Positions 26,578 to 36,868 of a stretch of 36,990 bases of DNA are shown here, piece after piece. The notes beneath the pieces were generated by a model, which was given only the letters and a program-made list of their open reading frames with translations, made no database searches and had not been told where the DNA came from. Position 1 is the first letter of the stretch, and each line of letters opens with the position of its first letter. A program made the position numbers and the translations under genes. Location of the stretch: positions 1-36,990 of the forward strand of contig NZ_BAMI01000016.1 of the NCBI RefSeq assembly GCF_000615765.1, in the 5' to 3' direction. This DNA comes from Ligilactobacillus equi DSM 15833 = JCM 10991. GTDB taxonomy: Bacteria; Bacillota; Bacilli; Lactobacillales; Lactobacillaceae.

Positions 26578-27288
26578 ATGAATAACTTTGATCCAAACCA
26601 ACGTGAAATTATCGTTGATGGAGGCTTAAACAAGTTTTTAGCCAAGATGTATGGGTTTATGGCCGGGGCCGTAGCCGTTTCAGCTTTAGTGGCTTATCTA
26701 GCTACTGCGGTTTTCCAAACGCAATTTATGACCTTTTTCGCCATGAATCGTTGGGCTTTGTGGGGACTTTTTATCCTGCAAATTGTCTTAGTTTTTGGGA
26801 TGTCCTTTAAAGCTGACCGCAGCCCTGTCGCTACAGCCACTATGCTCTTTATTTACGCAGCCTTAGAAGGAATTTTCTTTGGCATTTTGGTTCAAGCTTA
26901 CACGGCCCAAAATATTACCATGGCTTTTGTAGCTGCGGCGGCAGATTTTGTAGTCTTGGCCTTTCTAGGAACAAACACGAAAAAGGATTTATCAGGGATT
27001 GGGCGTCAAGCCATGGCAGCTTTAATTGCTTTGATAGTGGTTTCTGTAATTAACCTCTTCTTGGGGAGTACAGTTATCCAGTTCTTCTTCTCTTTTATTG
27101 GAGTCTTGATTTTTAGTGTCTTAACTGCTTGGGATTCACAAAGATTTAAACAAATGTACCTACAATATGGTAACAGTCTTAACCCAACTAACTTAGCTTT
27201 GATGGGGGCTTTACAGTTGTACTTAGACTTCATTAATTTATTTATTCAATTATTGAATATCTTTACAGGGCTTAACGGTCGGGATTAA
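26578..27288 (+). CDS. Bax inhibitor-1/YccA family membrane protein
   Basis: This 236-residue integral membrane protein has about seven hydrophobic segments, the first near residues 24-44 and the last near 200-230. It carries the family's C-terminal pattern SVLTAWDSQRFKQMY, then ALQLYLDFINLFIQLLNIF. The YetJ branch of this family has pH-sensitive calcium leak activity in Bacillus, but function is not shown here. AGGAGGT precedes the ATG. It is followed by a terminator just before polA. Confidence 0.92.
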   Translation: MNNFDPNQREIIVDGGLNKFLAKMYGFMAGAVAVSALVAYLATAVFQTQFMTFFAMNRWALWGLFILQIVLVFGMSFKADRSPVATATMLFIYAALEGIFFGILVQAYTAQNITMAFVAAAADFVVLAFLGTNTKKDLSGIGRQAMAALIALIVVSVINLFLGSTVIQFFFSFIGVLIFSVLTAWDSQRFKQMYLQYGNSLNPTNLALMGALQLYLDFINLFIQLLNIFTGLNGRD

Positions 27289-27289
27289 C

Positions 27290-27316
27290 AAAAAGCGGTT
27301 TAATAGCCGCTTTTTT
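27290..27316 (+). terminator. terminator after the Bax1-family gene
   Basis: AAAAAGCGG (27290-27298) pairs with CCGCTTTTT (27307-27315) across an eight-base loop, followed by T. It lies only 18 nt before the polA start, so any polA promoter must be upstream or read through it. Confidence 0.82.
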
Positions 27317-27333
27317 CATTGAGGTGAAATTTA

Positions 27334-29981
27334 ATGACAGAAAAACTTTTATTGATTGACGGTAACAGTGTGACTTTTCGTGCCTTTTATGGCTTAATTA
27401 ATGCTGTCGAACGCTTTAAAAATACGGAAGGGTTACACACCAGTGCTATTTATGGCTTTAAATTGATGCTAGACAAAATTTTGGCAGATGAGCAACCCGA
27501 CCGGGTCTTAGTAGCCTTTGATGCCGGCAAGAAAACTTTTCGGACGAAAAAGTTTGCCGATTATAAGGGGCAACGTTCTAAAACTCCAAGTGAACTTACG
27601 GAACAATTTCCTTACGTACGGGAATTAGTGGCGGCACACGGGATTAAGACATATGCCCTACCAAATTATGAAGCTGACGATATCTTGGGGACCATGGCCA
27701 AGGAAGCTGAAGCCCAAGGAATGGAAGTTGTAATTGTAACTGGAGACCGTGATTTGGTACAATTAGTGACTGATAAGGTTACCGTCCTAGCAACGGTCAA
27801 AGGGGTCACTGAAATTGAACGCTATACGCCAGCAGAAGTCGCCGCTAAATATGGTGGCTTAAACCCCAAACAAATTATTGATATGAAGGCTCTCACCGGG
27901 GATAGTTCTGATAATTATCCAGGGGTAACTAAGATTGGAGAAAAGACAGCGATTAATCTTTTGACAGAATATGGTAGCTTAGAAGGTATCTATGCGAAAG
28001 TTGATGAGATGAAGAAGTCTAAGCGTAAAGAAAATCTGATTAACGAAAAAGATATTGCCTTTATGTGCCAAGATTTGGCTCGCATTCGTCAAGATGCGCC
28101 ACTGGAAATTACTTTGGCTGATACAGTTTATGCAGGTCCTGATGAAGTTGCCTTGCGAGAGCTCTACCAAAAACTTGATTTCAAAAGCTTTTTAGGACAA
28201 TTAAAGGCAAATACGGTTGAAGTTGAATTTGATAAATCACTGGCCATAATTGATTTAGCGACCTTGACAGAAGCTTTACCTCAAGCTAAAGAAGTAAATT
28301 TCTATTTAGAAATGGCCGATGATAACTACCATACGGCTGACTTTTGGGGCTTTGCCATTCAAATCGATCAGCAAGTCTATGTTTCTGATGATGTTTTAAA
28401 AATAACTGAAGCGCCATTGAAAGATTATTTAGAGAATCAGCAAGTGGCTGTTAATGTTTTTGACTTGAAACGGACTTTAGTTGGTTTAAATCGTTTAGGT
28501 GTTAAACTTAGTGGGGTGAATTTTGATTTACTTTTAGTATCTTACCTCCTAGATACGAGTGAGAATAGTAATGACCTTGGGAAATTAGCAATGTTGCATG
28601 ATTTCTATGGGGTGAAAAGTGATGAAGAAGTCTATGGTAAAGGTGCTAAGCGAGCTTGCCCGGAAAAAGACCTGTTATTGCCACACTTGGCTACTAAGGT
28701 ACAAGCTATTGGGCAACTGAAGTCCCAACTTTTAAATAAGCTTAAGGCTAATGAACAAGAAATTCTTTATGAAGAAATTGAACGTCCATTAGCTTATGTC
28801 TTAGGGCAAATGGAAATTGCTGGAATTAAGGCTGATCCCTTCTGTTTAAAAAATATGCAAACTGAATTGGCTAGTCGCTTGGCTGCTATTGAAGCTGACA
28901 TCTATCAAGCGGCGGGTGAAGAGTTTAATTTGAACTCGCCCAAGCAACTGGGAATCATTTTATTTGAAAAGATGGGCTTACCTGTCATCAAAAAGACTAA
29001 GACAGGTTACTCAACAGCGGTAGATGTTTTGGAAAAATTACAAGACCAAGCACCAATTATAGCTGATATTTTGGAATACCGGCAACTAGCTAAATTGCAG
29101 TCAACTTACATTGAGGGGTTGTTGAAGGTTATTAGTGCTGATGGTAAAATTCACACCCGTTATACTCAAACTTTAACCGCAACGGGGCGGCTATCTTCCG
29201 TGGAACCTAACTTACAAAATATTCCGGCCCGACTGGAAGAAGGACGTCGAATTCGGCAGGCTTTTGTTCCGAGCCATAAGGTTGGGAGATTTTTTCTTCT
29301 GATTATTCTCAAATCGAACTTCGGGTTTTAGCCCATATTTCTGGTGATGAGCACATGCAGGCGGCTTTTAAAGAAGGACAAGATATCCACGCTGCAACGG
29401 CAATGAAGATTTTTGGTTTAGAAGATGCAAGTATGGTAACTAAGAATCTGCGCCGCCAAGCTAAAGCGGTTAACTTCGGGATTGTTTATGGAATTAGTGA
29501 TTTTGGTTTAGCTAAGAATATTGGTAAGTCTCGTAAGGAAGCAGCAGATTTTATCGCCAAATACTTTGAAAATTATCCTGGTGTAAAGAAATACATGGAT
29601 GAAAGTGTTGCACGAGCTAAAGCAGAAGGTTTTGTAGAAACAATCTTTCATCGTCGGCGCTACCTACCAGATATTAACGCTAAAAACTTTAATTTGCGTT
29701 CCTTTGCAGAAAGAACGGCGATGAACACGCCGATTCAAGGGAGTGCTGCAGATATTATCAAGGTAGCCATGATTAATGTGAATAAGCGCCTGCGTCAAGA
29801 AGGTTTACAGGCCAAAATGCTTTTACAAGTACATGATGAATTAATTTTTGAAGCGCCTAAGGAAGAAATTCCGGTTTTACAAAAGATAATTCCTGAAGTG
29901 ATGGATTCGGCGGTTTCCCTAGAAGTACCCTTAAAGGTTGAATCTAAGCATGGTATTACTTGGTTTGATACTAAAAAATAA
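27334..29981 (+). CDS. polA: DNA polymerase I, frameshifted as read
   Basis: PolA fills gaps and removes RNA primers. The first frame (665 residues) has the 5' nuclease domain (LLIDGNSVTFRAFY, YEADDILG, VTGDRDLVQL, LTGDSSDNYPGV), a central 3'-5' exonuclease-like domain, and polymerase motifs up to TGRLSSVEPNLQNIP. It then breaks. The remainder, including the end of motif A (SDYSQIELRVLAHISGDEHM can be read across the gap), RRQAKAVNFGIVYG and VHDELIFE, is in another frame. One G missing near 29280-29281 explains it, and restoring it gives 882 residues. The exonuclease motif FDxE reads F-Y324-L-E326, so proofreading is probably lost. GAGGTGA precedes the ATG. Confidence 0.95.
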
Positions 29982-30028
29982 GGTATAATAAAAGTAAATT
30001 TGACACAATTTATCGGGAGGTAAAAGTA

Positions 30029-30856
30029 ATGCCAGAATTACCAGAAGTTGAAACGGTTCGGCGTGGTTTACGTAAGTTAGTGCAAGGAAGCCGAATTACT
30101 GAAGTTGAAATCATGTATCCCAAAATGATTGAAGGTGATAGTCGAGAATTCGCGACTACACTTAGAGGGAAAGTTTTAGAAGATGTTGATCGCCGAGGAA
30201 AGTTTTTGCTGTTACGTTTTAGTGATGGTTGGACAGTCGTCTCACACTTGCGTATGGAAGGTAAGTATTTTGTAGAAAAGAAAGGTGCTCCTATTCGTAA
30301 ACATACTCATGTGATTTTTAATCTAGATGATGGGCGACAATTACGCTACAATGATGTGCGGAAATTTGGACGTATGCGCTTGATAAAAACTGGTAGCGAA
30401 ACTCAATTACCTTCTTTGCGAAAATTGGGGCCAGAACCTGTGGCGGCAGACTTTAAGGTGGCGGCTTTCTATCAAGGTTTACAAAAAAAGAAAAAAGCCG
30501 TTAAACCAGCTCTTTTGGATCAAAACTTAGTGACTGGTTTAGGTAATATTTATGTGGATGAAGTCTTGTGGATGTCTAAAATTCATCCTCAAACTCCATG
30601 TAATCACCTAACACAAGCAGATGTGCAAATCCTACACGATAATATTATTCAGGAATTAGCCCGTGCTGTAGAAGCTGGGGGAACAACGATTCGTTCTTAC
30701 ACAGATGCTTTCCAAAATGAAGGGGGCTTTCAGTTTGAACTTCAAGCTTACCAAAAAACCGGTCAACCATGTCCGCGGTGTCAGACACCAATTGAAAGAA
30801 TTGTGGTGGGGCAAAGAGGTACCCATTTTTGTCCCAACTGTCAGCAGGTGAAATAG
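30029..30856 (+). CDS. mutM: formamidopyrimidine-DNA glycosylase
   Basis: MutM (Fpg) removes 8-oxoguanine and related lesions from DNA. The 275 residues begin MPELPEVETVRRGL, with the catalytic Pro2 and Glu3 exposed after Met removal. K58 (DRRGKF) matches the conserved catalytic-site lysine, and the C-terminal zinc finger is C-P-R-C ... C-P-N-C. GGGAGG lies 9 nt before the ATG. It overlaps functionally with polA upstream, and its stop codon is directly followed by the coaE start. Confidence 0.98.
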   Translation: MPELPEVETVRRGLRKLVQGSRITEVEIMYPKMIEGDSREFATTLRGKVLEDVDRRGKFLLLRFSDGWTVVSHLRMEGKYFVEKKGAPIRKHTHVIFNLDDGRQLRYNDVRKFGRMRLIKTGSETQLPSLRKLGPEPVAADFKVAAFYQGLQKKKKAVKPALLDQNLVTGLGNIYVDEVLWMSKIHPQTPCNHLTQADVQILHDNIIQELARAVEAGGTTIRSYTDAFQNEGGFQFELQAYQKTGQPCPRCQTPIERIVVGQRGTHFCPNCQQVK

Positions 30857-31459
30857 ATGACCTTTGTTTTAGGGTTAACAGGAGGCATTGCTAGCGGTAA
30901 GTCAACCATTAGTAATTTTTTGGAGAAATACGGCCAGGTTATTGATGCTGATTTAATTGCCCGTCAGGTTGTCGCTCCGAAAAGTCAGGGCCTTGCGGAG
31001 ATTAGTGCTACTTTTGGGCCAGATTATCTGACAGAAAGTGGCGCGTTAGACCGTGTTAAAATGGGGCAGACAATCTTTAATGATGAAAAACAGCGACAGA
31101 AATTGATGACCATTACCAGTCCTTTAATTCGGGCGGAAATTTTACGGCAATTAGCGCAAGCTAAGGAACAAAAGGTACCTTTGGTTGTCTTAGATATTCC
31201 GCTTTTGTTTGATGATGGCTATGAAAAATACTGTGACCAAGTCATGGTGGTTTATCTACCTTATGCTTTGCAGTTGAAACGTTTAATGGCGCGCAATGGT
31301 TTTAGTCAATCCCAGGCTCAAGCTAGAATTTCCAGTCAGGTTGACTCGCAAAAGTTATTAGCCCAAGCTGATATTGTAATTGATAGTTCGGGAACAGTTG
31401 AACAAACCCGACAAAAAGTGATAGAATGGCTAGAGAATAATAATTTTAGCGCGTGCTAG
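30857..31459 (+). CDS. coaE: dephospho-CoA kinase
   Basis: CoaE phosphorylates the ribose of dephospho-CoA in the last step of coenzyme A synthesis. The 200-residue protein has the P-loop G6-L-T-G-G-I-A-S-G-K-S-T17 and the conserved VVLDIPLLFD segment near residue 112, plus a lid with RLMARNGFS. The ATG abuts the mutM stop, and AGGTGA inside the mutM end can act as ribosome-binding site, so the two are probably translationally coupled. Confidence 0.97.
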   Translation: MTFVLGLTGGIASGKSTISNFLEKYGQVIDADLIARQVVAPKSQGLAEISATFGPDYLTESGALDRVKMGQTIFNDEKQRQKLMTITSPLIRAEILRQLAQAKEQKVPLVVLDIPLLFDDGYEKYCDQVMVVYLPYALQLKRLMARNGFSQSQAQARISSQVDSQKLLAQADIVIDSSGTVEQTRQKVIEWLENNNFSAC

Positions 31460-31473
31460 ACTGAGGTGAGAAA

Positions 31474-31968
31474 ATGAAGTGTCCCCATTGTCAAAATAAT
31501 AGTTCCCGAGTAATAGACAGTCGTCCTGCTGATGATGGTAAAGCCATCCGGAGACGACGAGAATGCGAGAAATGTGGTTTTCGTTTTACCACTTTTGAAA
31601 GAACAGAAGCAACACCGATCTTAGTAATTAAAAAAGATGGGATGCGCGAGGAATTTAACCGTGAAAAAATTCGCCGAGGGATTATTCGGGCGGCAGAAAA
31701 ACGTCCGGTTAATATTAAGCAAATCGACCGAATTGTTGAGGAAGTTGAAGATAAGATTCGGGCAGTTGGTGGTAATGAAGTCTCAAGTCAATTGATTGGG
31801 CGGTATGTCATGGATATCTTAGTGGATGTTGATGATATTACTTACATTCGCTTTGCGAGTGTTTACCGCCAATTTAAGGATATGAAAGCCTTTGCCCAAG
31901 AATTACAAGGCTTAATCGCCCGCAATGAAGGTAAAGAAGCACAACAAATGGTGAAGAAAGATGATTAA
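31474..31968 (+). CDS. nrdR: transcriptional repressor NrdR
   Basis: NrdR represses ribonucleotide reductase genes in response to ATP/dATP. The 164 residues carry an N-terminal zinc ribbon with C3, C6, C31 and C34 and an arginine-rich stretch (RRRRE), then an ATP-cone domain (LVIKKDGMREEFNREKIRRGI). GAGGTGA lies upstream of the ATG. It overlaps dnaB by 8 nt, the common arrangement in lactobacilli, which links dNTP supply to replication initiation. Its NrdR-box targets are outside the window. Confidence 0.97.
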   Translation: MKCPHCQNNSSRVIDSRPADDGKAIRRRRECEKCGFRFTTFERTEATPILVIKKDGMREEFNREKIRRGIIRAAEKRPVNIKQIDRIVEEVEDKIRAVGGNEVSSQLIGRYVMDILVDVDDITYIRFASVYRQFKDMKAFAQELQGLIARNEGKEAQQMVKKDD

Positions 31969-33415
31969 TATGAATGCAGGCCTAACTTTTGGCTGGAAAG
32001 ATTTAGATGCTGAAGACAGTTACGTTGTTTCAGCAAGTGAAAAAATTAATGCAGTTGATTTTGGCCAATTAGCTGCTTTATACCAGCCGATTATCGGGAC
32101 TGCAGCGGTGGGTCTTTATACCTTTTTAGCGCAGGGAATTGTGGCGCACCCCCAAATATCCGATCGTCAAACCCATAAGGGAATGTTAAAAAGGCTGGAC
32201 TTTGATGTGTCCGCCTTTTATTTTGCCCGCATTCGGCTGGAAGCGTGTGGTTTGTTGAAAACTTTTGTTCAAGAAGATTCTTTAGGGAAGCTTTTTATCT
32301 ATGAATTGTTGCGGCCTTTATCGGGTTACCACTTTTTTAATGAAGACCTCTTGAGTACGGCTTTATTGGAGAAAGTGGGCAACTACGAGTATCAAAAACT
32401 TAAGGAAGAAAACTGTCCTCAAACAGTGGTTCATCCTCAAGCCAAAGAAATTACTAAAACCTTCTTAAATGTTTTTTCAATTCAACAAGATACGCTTATG
32501 CAGCAAAGTAGCGGTCCTAAGGAACCGCAAAAAATTAAGAGTCAAATGGTGGATGAGATTGAAGCTAAAATTGATTGGAACTACTTGGCACAACTGGTGC
32601 AAAGTAGTCACTTACAAGACGATATTTTGGAAAAACATCACCACAACATCAAAATTGTCAGTGCAATGTATGATTTTAATGAACTTACCTTATTGAAATT
32701 AATGCAACAAGCCTATGACTATAATCTTGAGGATTTAAACGATGAACGTTTTCGGACCTTGGCGAAGCAAAGTCATGATCGCTTGGAGGTTAAATCACAG
32801 GAAATGGTGCCAAGTCAACCGCTGGCTGAAAGTGCCCCGGTTCCAGAATTACAGCCTAAGAATCAACAAGAAGCCAGTTTGCTCAGAGAATATGGTGAGT
32901 TGTTGCAGTCTTGTCAAGAATCAGATCCAGGTGACTTTTTGGTTGATTTAAAAAAGACCATTAATCCCAACTTTATAGTTACTGACCAGGAACAAAGAAT
33001 TATTAGTGAAGCAGTGCAACGGCAAGTAATGCCTCAAGGGGTACTTAACATGGTCATTCATTACATGTTGGTCGATCGGGATATGGATAGTATCAATAAG
33101 GTTTATTTTGAGAAAGTAGTGGCTAGTTGGACGAAGCATGGGATTCAAACACCATTGGAAGCTTTGAGTAAGATTATAGCAGACAATAATGCCCGCAAAA
33201 AAGCGGCTCAAGGTGGTGGTAATGCTAGCGGTCAAAGACGGGGATTTTATGGCAAACGTAGGTTAGTACAAAAGGAAACTTTACCTGAATGGGCTCAAGA
33301 AGGTTATCGGCCACCTAAAATCGATGCGGCTGAAAGAGCGCGTTTAGAAGAAAAAGAGCGCCGTTTAAAGGCCAAATTAGCAGAGTTGGCAAAAAGGAAT
33401 CAGACTAAGAAATAG
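31961..33415 (+). CDS. dnaB: replication initiation and membrane attachment protein DnaB
   Basis: Gram-positive DnaB works with DnaD and DnaI to load the replicative helicase. The 484 residues have an N-terminal winged-helix region (LAALYQPIIGTAAVGLYTFL), a central linker rich in Gln and Glu, a DnaB/DnaD-type C-terminal helical domain (LNMVIHYMLVDRDMDSINKVYFEKVVASW), and a basic coiled tail (AAERARLEEKERRLKAKLAELAKR). ATG 31961 overlaps nrdR; ATG 31970 is a possible alternative. dnaI follows after 11 nt. Confidence 0.94.
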   Translation: MINMNAGLTFGWKDLDAEDSYVVSASEKINAVDFGQLAALYQPIIGTAAVGLYTFLAQGIVAHPQISDRQTHKGMLKRLDFDVSAFYFARIRLEACGLLKTFVQEDSLGKLFIYELLRPLSGYHFFNEDLLSTALLEKVGNYEYQKLKEENCPQTVVHPQAKEITKTFLNVFSIQQDTLMQQSSGPKEPQKIKSQMVDEIEAKIDWNYLAQLVQSSHLQDDILEKHHHNIKIVSAMYDFNELTLLKLMQQAYDYNLEDLNDERFRTLAKQSHDRLEVKSQEMVPSQPLAESAPVPELQPKNQQEASLLREYGELLQSCQESDPGDFLVDLKKTINPNFIVTDQEQRIISEAVQRQVMPQGVLNMVIHYMLVDRDMDSINKVYFEKVVASWTKHGIQTPLEALSKIIADNNARKKAAQGGGNASGQRRGFYGKRRLVQKETLPEWAQEGYRPPKIDAAERARLEEKERRLKAKLAELAKRNQTKK

Positions 33416-33426
33416 AGGTGAAAATA

Positions 33427-34425
33427 GTGGATTCAGTGGGTAAAATCATTTTTGCGAAATTTTTCAAAGGTGAAGATGCGCAAAAGTATGAGCATATGTT
33501 GCGTGAAGTCTTAGGTGATCCCGAAATTCAAGCTTTCTTAGCTCAACATCAAGACGAAATTAACGAGGATGGTATCGCCAAAAGTGTTAGTCGCTTGTAT
33601 GAGTATCTCCAAGTTAAGGCTAAGCTTAAGCAAGGTGATGAGCGTCAAACAGGTGGTTATACGCCCAACTTGCGGATTTCTAATCACATGGTAGAAATTT
33701 ACTATGCGCCGACAGCTTACTTGCGAGCTAAGCAAGCAGCGCGTAAAAAGGACCAACGTTTTAAGGTCTTTAATATGCCTAAAAATACCAAGCAGGCTAA
33801 TTTAGATGATTTTGCCATCTCCGGTCAGCATGGTCAGCGTTTGGAAGCTTATACGGCCGTGTTAGAATTTGCATCCCAGGTCATTGAAAATCCACAAGTT
33901 TTTACCAAGGGTATCTATTTACAAGGGAGTTTCGGCATTGGGAAGACTTTCCTTATGGCGGGTATGGCTAATTATCTGGTCGAACAAGGGGTGCAAGTGA
34001 CTATGGTTAATTATCCTTCTTTTGTGGTTGATGTAAAAAATGCTTTGTCAGACAATACAACGTCGCTTTATATTAACAAGGTGAAAAATGCCCAGGTATT
34101 AGTGCTTGATGATATTGGAGCTGATCAGTCGAGTTCCTGGGTCAGAGATGAAGTGCTCGGAGTGATTTTACAATACCGAATGCAAGAGCAACTACCAACT
34201 TGCTTTACCTCCAATCTGTCCATGCAACAACTACAAGAAGAATACTTAGCAGTAAATAATCGTGGCGAAAAAGAGCCTTTAAAAGCCAGACGAATTATGG
34301 AACGGGTGCGTTTTTTGGCGCGTGAGATTACTATGGAGGATCAAAACTGGCGTAATCCAGAAACTAACGTATCTTATGAAGAACCAGATTATCCTCAAGG
34401 TCCTTTGACAGGTTTCGAATATTAG
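33427..34425 (+). CDS. dnaI: primosomal protein DnaI (helicase loader)
   Basis: DnaI is the AAA+ ATPase that loads the replicative helicase. The 332 residues have an N-terminal helicase-binding region and an AAA+ domain with Walker A G-S-F-G-I-G-K-T near residue 172 and Walker B VLVLDDIGAD near residue 228. I chose GTG 33427 because GAGGTG at 33415-33420 is properly spaced from it; the in-frame GTG 33418 lies within that ribosome-binding site. The gene follows dnaB in the same transcript. Confidence 0.95.
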   Translation: MDSVGKIIFAKFFKGEDAQKYEHMLREVLGDPEIQAFLAQHQDEINEDGIAKSVSRLYEYLQVKAKLKQGDERQTGGYTPNLRISNHMVEIYYAPTAYLRAKQAARKKDQRFKVFNMPKNTKQANLDDFAISGQHGQRLEAYTAVLEFASQVIENPQVFTKGIYLQGSFGIGKTFLMAGMANYLVEQGVQVTMVNYPSFVVDVKNALSDNTTSLYINKVKNAQVLVLDDIGADQSSSWVRDEVLGVILQYRMQEQLPTCFTSNLSMQQLQEEYLAVNNRGEKEPLKARRIMERVRFLAREITMEDQNWRNPETNVSYEEPDYPQGPLTGFEY

Positions 34426-34434
34426 AAGTTTTGC

Positions 34435-34463
34435 TTGCAATTTATACGAGTTAGTGTTTAAAT
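34435..34463 (+). promoter_or_regulatory. possible thrS leader promoter
   Basis: TTGCAA (34435-34440) and TTAAAT (34458-34463) are 17 nt apart. Each matches its consensus at four of six positions. It lies directly after dnaI and just before the T-box leader. Confidence 0.45.
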
Positions 34464-34472
34464 GTAGTTAAA

Positions 34473-34690
34473 TCATGTGAGAGACAAACGGTTATCAAAC
34501 GCAGGGAAGTTGGTCGAGACTGCAAGCCAACTAACTGGTAACTTACCACTATCACCTAAGAGTCTAGTGCAAAGCTAGAACGGTGCGACCGTTACCAGCA
34601 CAAAGGAGAGCGCAAGCTAAAACCTGGGTGGAACCGCGTTAGAAGACGTCCCTGGTGTCTATTTAGATAGGCATGGGGACGTCTTTTTCT
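34473..34690 (+). promoter_or_regulatory. T-box leader of thrS
   Basis: The T-box core TGGAACCGCG is at 34629-34638. The terminator pairs GACGTCCC (34645-34652) with GGGGACGTC (34675-34683), followed by T residues. In stem I, GGTTATC and GGTAACT can pair (34490 and 34540 regions), leaving a loop TTACCACTATC that holds threonine codons ACC and ACT as candidate specifiers. The TGGA of the T-box implies a U discriminator on the partner tRNA, which fits Gram-positive tRNA-Thr. Uncharged tRNA-Thr should promote readthrough. Confidence 0.9.
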
Positions 34691-34715
34691 TGCATGAAAA
34701 TTAGGAGGTAAAATA

Positions 34716-36665
34716 ATGTCAGAAGTAAAAATTACTTTTCCAGATGGTGCTGTAAAACCATTTGAAGCCGGTGTAACGACCGAGGATATCGCTAAATCAA
34801 TTTCAATTTCTTTAGCGAAAAAAGCGGTGGCAGGTAAATTTAATGGTGAATTTGTGGCCTACAACCAAGCTTTAACTGAAGATGGGAGCATCGAAATTGT
34901 AACTAAAGATTCTGAAGATGGTTTAGTAGTCCTTTGGAGCACTGCTGCACAAGTAATGGGGAATGCTTTAAGCCAATTATATCCAGATATGAAGTTTGGG
35001 ATGAGCGGTGTGACAGAACATGGTTTCTTCTTTGATACTGACAATGCCGAAGGCCAAGTTGCTGAAACTGATTTCGATAAAGTTGCCCAAAAGATGCAAG
35101 CTATTATCAAGGAAAACATTGCGATTGAACGTTTGGAATTAGAAAAGACCCAAGCCTTAGCTTTAGTAGCTGGTGACAAGTACCAAACTGAATTAATTGA
35201 AGACCAAGCTCAAGTGAGTGACAAGATTGTTGCCTTTAAGCAAGGTAACTTCTATGATTTTTCTGCTAAGGTAGCTTTACCAAGTACAGGTGGTATCAAA
35301 GTCTTTAAGTTACTTTCCGTGGCAGGGGCTTATTGGAAGGGTGCTTCATCTAACCCAATGTTACAAAGAATTTATGCCACAGCTTTTAATAAGCAAAAGG
35401 AATTGGATGCAGAATTAGAACGTCAAAAAGAAGCTCGTGAACGTGACCACCGAGTAATCGGTAATGACTTGGACTTGTTCTTTGTTGATCCTAAGGTTGG
35501 TGCTGGTTTGCCATACTGGATGCCAAATGGAGCCACAATCCGCCGGACCATCGAACGCTACATTATCGACAAAGAAGTAGCTTGGGGTTACGAACACGTC
35601 TACACACCAATTTTGGCCAACGTGGACTTGTACAAGCAATCTGGTCACTGGGATCACTACCGGGAAGATATGTTCCCACCAATGGATATGGGTGACGGTG
35701 AAATGTTGGAATTACGTCCAATGAACTGTCCTTCTCACATTCAAGTTTATAACCACCACATCCACTCTTACCGTGACTTACCATTACGGATTGCGGAATT
35801 AGGGATGATGCACCGCTATGAAAAATCTGGGGCTTTGACTGGTTTATCCCGGGTGCGTGAAATGACTTTGAATGATGGTCACACATTCGTAACGCCAGAC
35901 CAAATCGAAGAAGAATTCAAGCGGACTTTACAATTGATGGTGGAAGTGTATGCTGATTTCGATATTACTGACTACCGTTTCCGTCTTTCTTACCGTGACC
36001 CAGAAAACACAGAAAAATACTATGATGATGATGAAATGTGGGAAAAATCTCAACGTATGTTGAAGTCTGCTATGGATGATTTAGGTTTGGAATATTTCGA
36101 AGCCGAAGGAGAAGCAGCCTTCTACGGTCCTAAGTTGGACGTCCAAACCAAGACAGCTCTAGGTGGGGAAGAAACGCTCTCGACTATTCAATTGGACTTC
36201 TTATTACCAGAACGTTTTGACTTGAAGTATGTTGGCGCCGATGGTGAAGATCACCGCCCAGTGATGATTCATCGCGGGATTGTTTCAACTATGGAACGTT
36301 TCACTGCTTACTTAACGGAAATGTACAAGGGCGCCTTTCCAACTTGGTTAGCACCAAAGCAAGTGGAAATTATTCCGGTTAACAACGAAGCGCACTTTGA
36401 CTATGCAGCTAGCTTACGTAGCAAGTTAGCCGCGCATCAAGTACGGGTTTCCATTGATGACCGTAATGAAAAGATGGGGTACAAAATCCGTCAAGCTCAA
36501 GTCAATAAAGTACCATATACTTTAGTTTTAGGTGACAACGAAAAGAATGAAGGTACGGTAACCGTCCGTCAATACGGTCAAGAAACGACCACCACTATGT
36601 CGTTTGATGAATTTGTCGCTATCTTGAATCGTGATTTGGAATCATACAGTCGCAAGAACGACTAA
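34716..36665 (+). CDS. thrS: threonyl-tRNA synthetase
   Basis: ThrS charges tRNA-Thr in the cytoplasm. The 649 residues have an N-terminal TGS domain ([17 protein letters not shown]), an editing domain with HGFFFDTD, the class II catalytic core with [12 protein letters not shown] (zinc-binding Cys338), the [11 protein letters not shown] segment and [19 protein letters not shown], and a C-terminal anticodon-binding domain ([33 protein letters not shown]). The editing-domain HxxxH zinc motif in its usual form is not obvious to me. AGGAGGT lies 8 nt before the ATG. The frame is intact, unlike argS. Confidence 0.97.
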   Translation: MSEVKITFPDGAVKPFEAGVTTEDIAKSISISLAKKAVAGKFNGEFVAYNQALTEDGSIEIVTKDSEDGLVVLWSTAAQVMGNALSQLYPDMKFGMSGVTEHGFFFDTDNAEGQVAETDFDKVAQKMQAIIKENIAIERLELEKTQALALVAGDKYQTELIEDQAQVSDKIVAFKQGNFYDFSAKVALPSTGGIKVFKLLSVAGAYWKGASSNPMLQRIYATAFNKQKELDAELERQKEARERDHRVIGNDLDLFFVDPKVGAGLPYWMPNGATIRRTIERYIIDKEVAWGYEHVYTPILANVDLYKQSGHWDHYREDMFPPMDMGDGEMLELRPMNCPSHIQVYNHHIHSYRDLPLRIAELGMMHRYEKSGALTGLSRVREMTLNDGHTFVTPDQIEEEFKRTLQLMVEVYADFDITDYRFRLSYRDPENTEKYYDDDEMWEKSQRMLKSAMDDLGLEYFEAEGEAAFYGPKLDVQTKTALGGEETLSTIQLDFLLPERFDLKYVGADGEDHRPVMIHRGIVSTMERFTAYLTEMYKGAFPTWLAPKQVEIIPVNNEAHFDYAASLRSKLAAHQVRVSIDDRNEKMGYKIRQAQVNKVPYTLVLGDNEKNEGTVTVRQYGQETTTTMSFDEFVAILNRDLESYSRKND

Positions 36666-36676
36666 TTTATTTTTTG

Positions 36677-36707
36677 AAAATCGTCTCATTTTTGAGGCGG
36701 TTTTTTT
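36677..36707 (+). terminator. terminator after thrS
   Basis: AAATCGTCTC (36678-36687) pairs with GAGGCGGTTT (36694-36703) with two wobble pairs, followed by a run of T. Confidence 0.88.
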
Positions 36708-36743
36708 GTTGTAAAAAATCCACAAAAAAACTTAAAAAAATCC

Positions 36744-36772
36744 TTGACCAAATTTAGTAATTACGATAAGAT
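36744..36772 (+). promoter_or_regulatory. ribosomal RNA operon promoter P1
   Basis: TTGACC (36744-36749) and TAAGAT (36767-36772) are 17 nt apart. It is the upstream member of a tandem promoter array before a 16S rRNA leader. A weaker candidate (TTGACG 36805-36810, TACGAT 36827-36832, 16-nt spacer) lies between P1 and the main downstream promoter. Confidence 0.75.
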
Positions 36773-36868
36773 ATTACTTGTCGCCGGATACGGAAGTTAG
36801 TTATTTGACGAAAAATCCGTAACGGGTACGATATAAAGGTTAACAAAAAATTTAAATATAAAAAAATG

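Noticed and set aside
29268-29355. polA as a split polymerase
   Set aside because: The break lies within motif A, and no second start codon with a ribosome-binding site would produce a complete domain.
35563-35886. Minus-strand open frames opposite thrS
   Set aside because: They lie wholly inside the conserved ThrS catalytic core and have no start signals.
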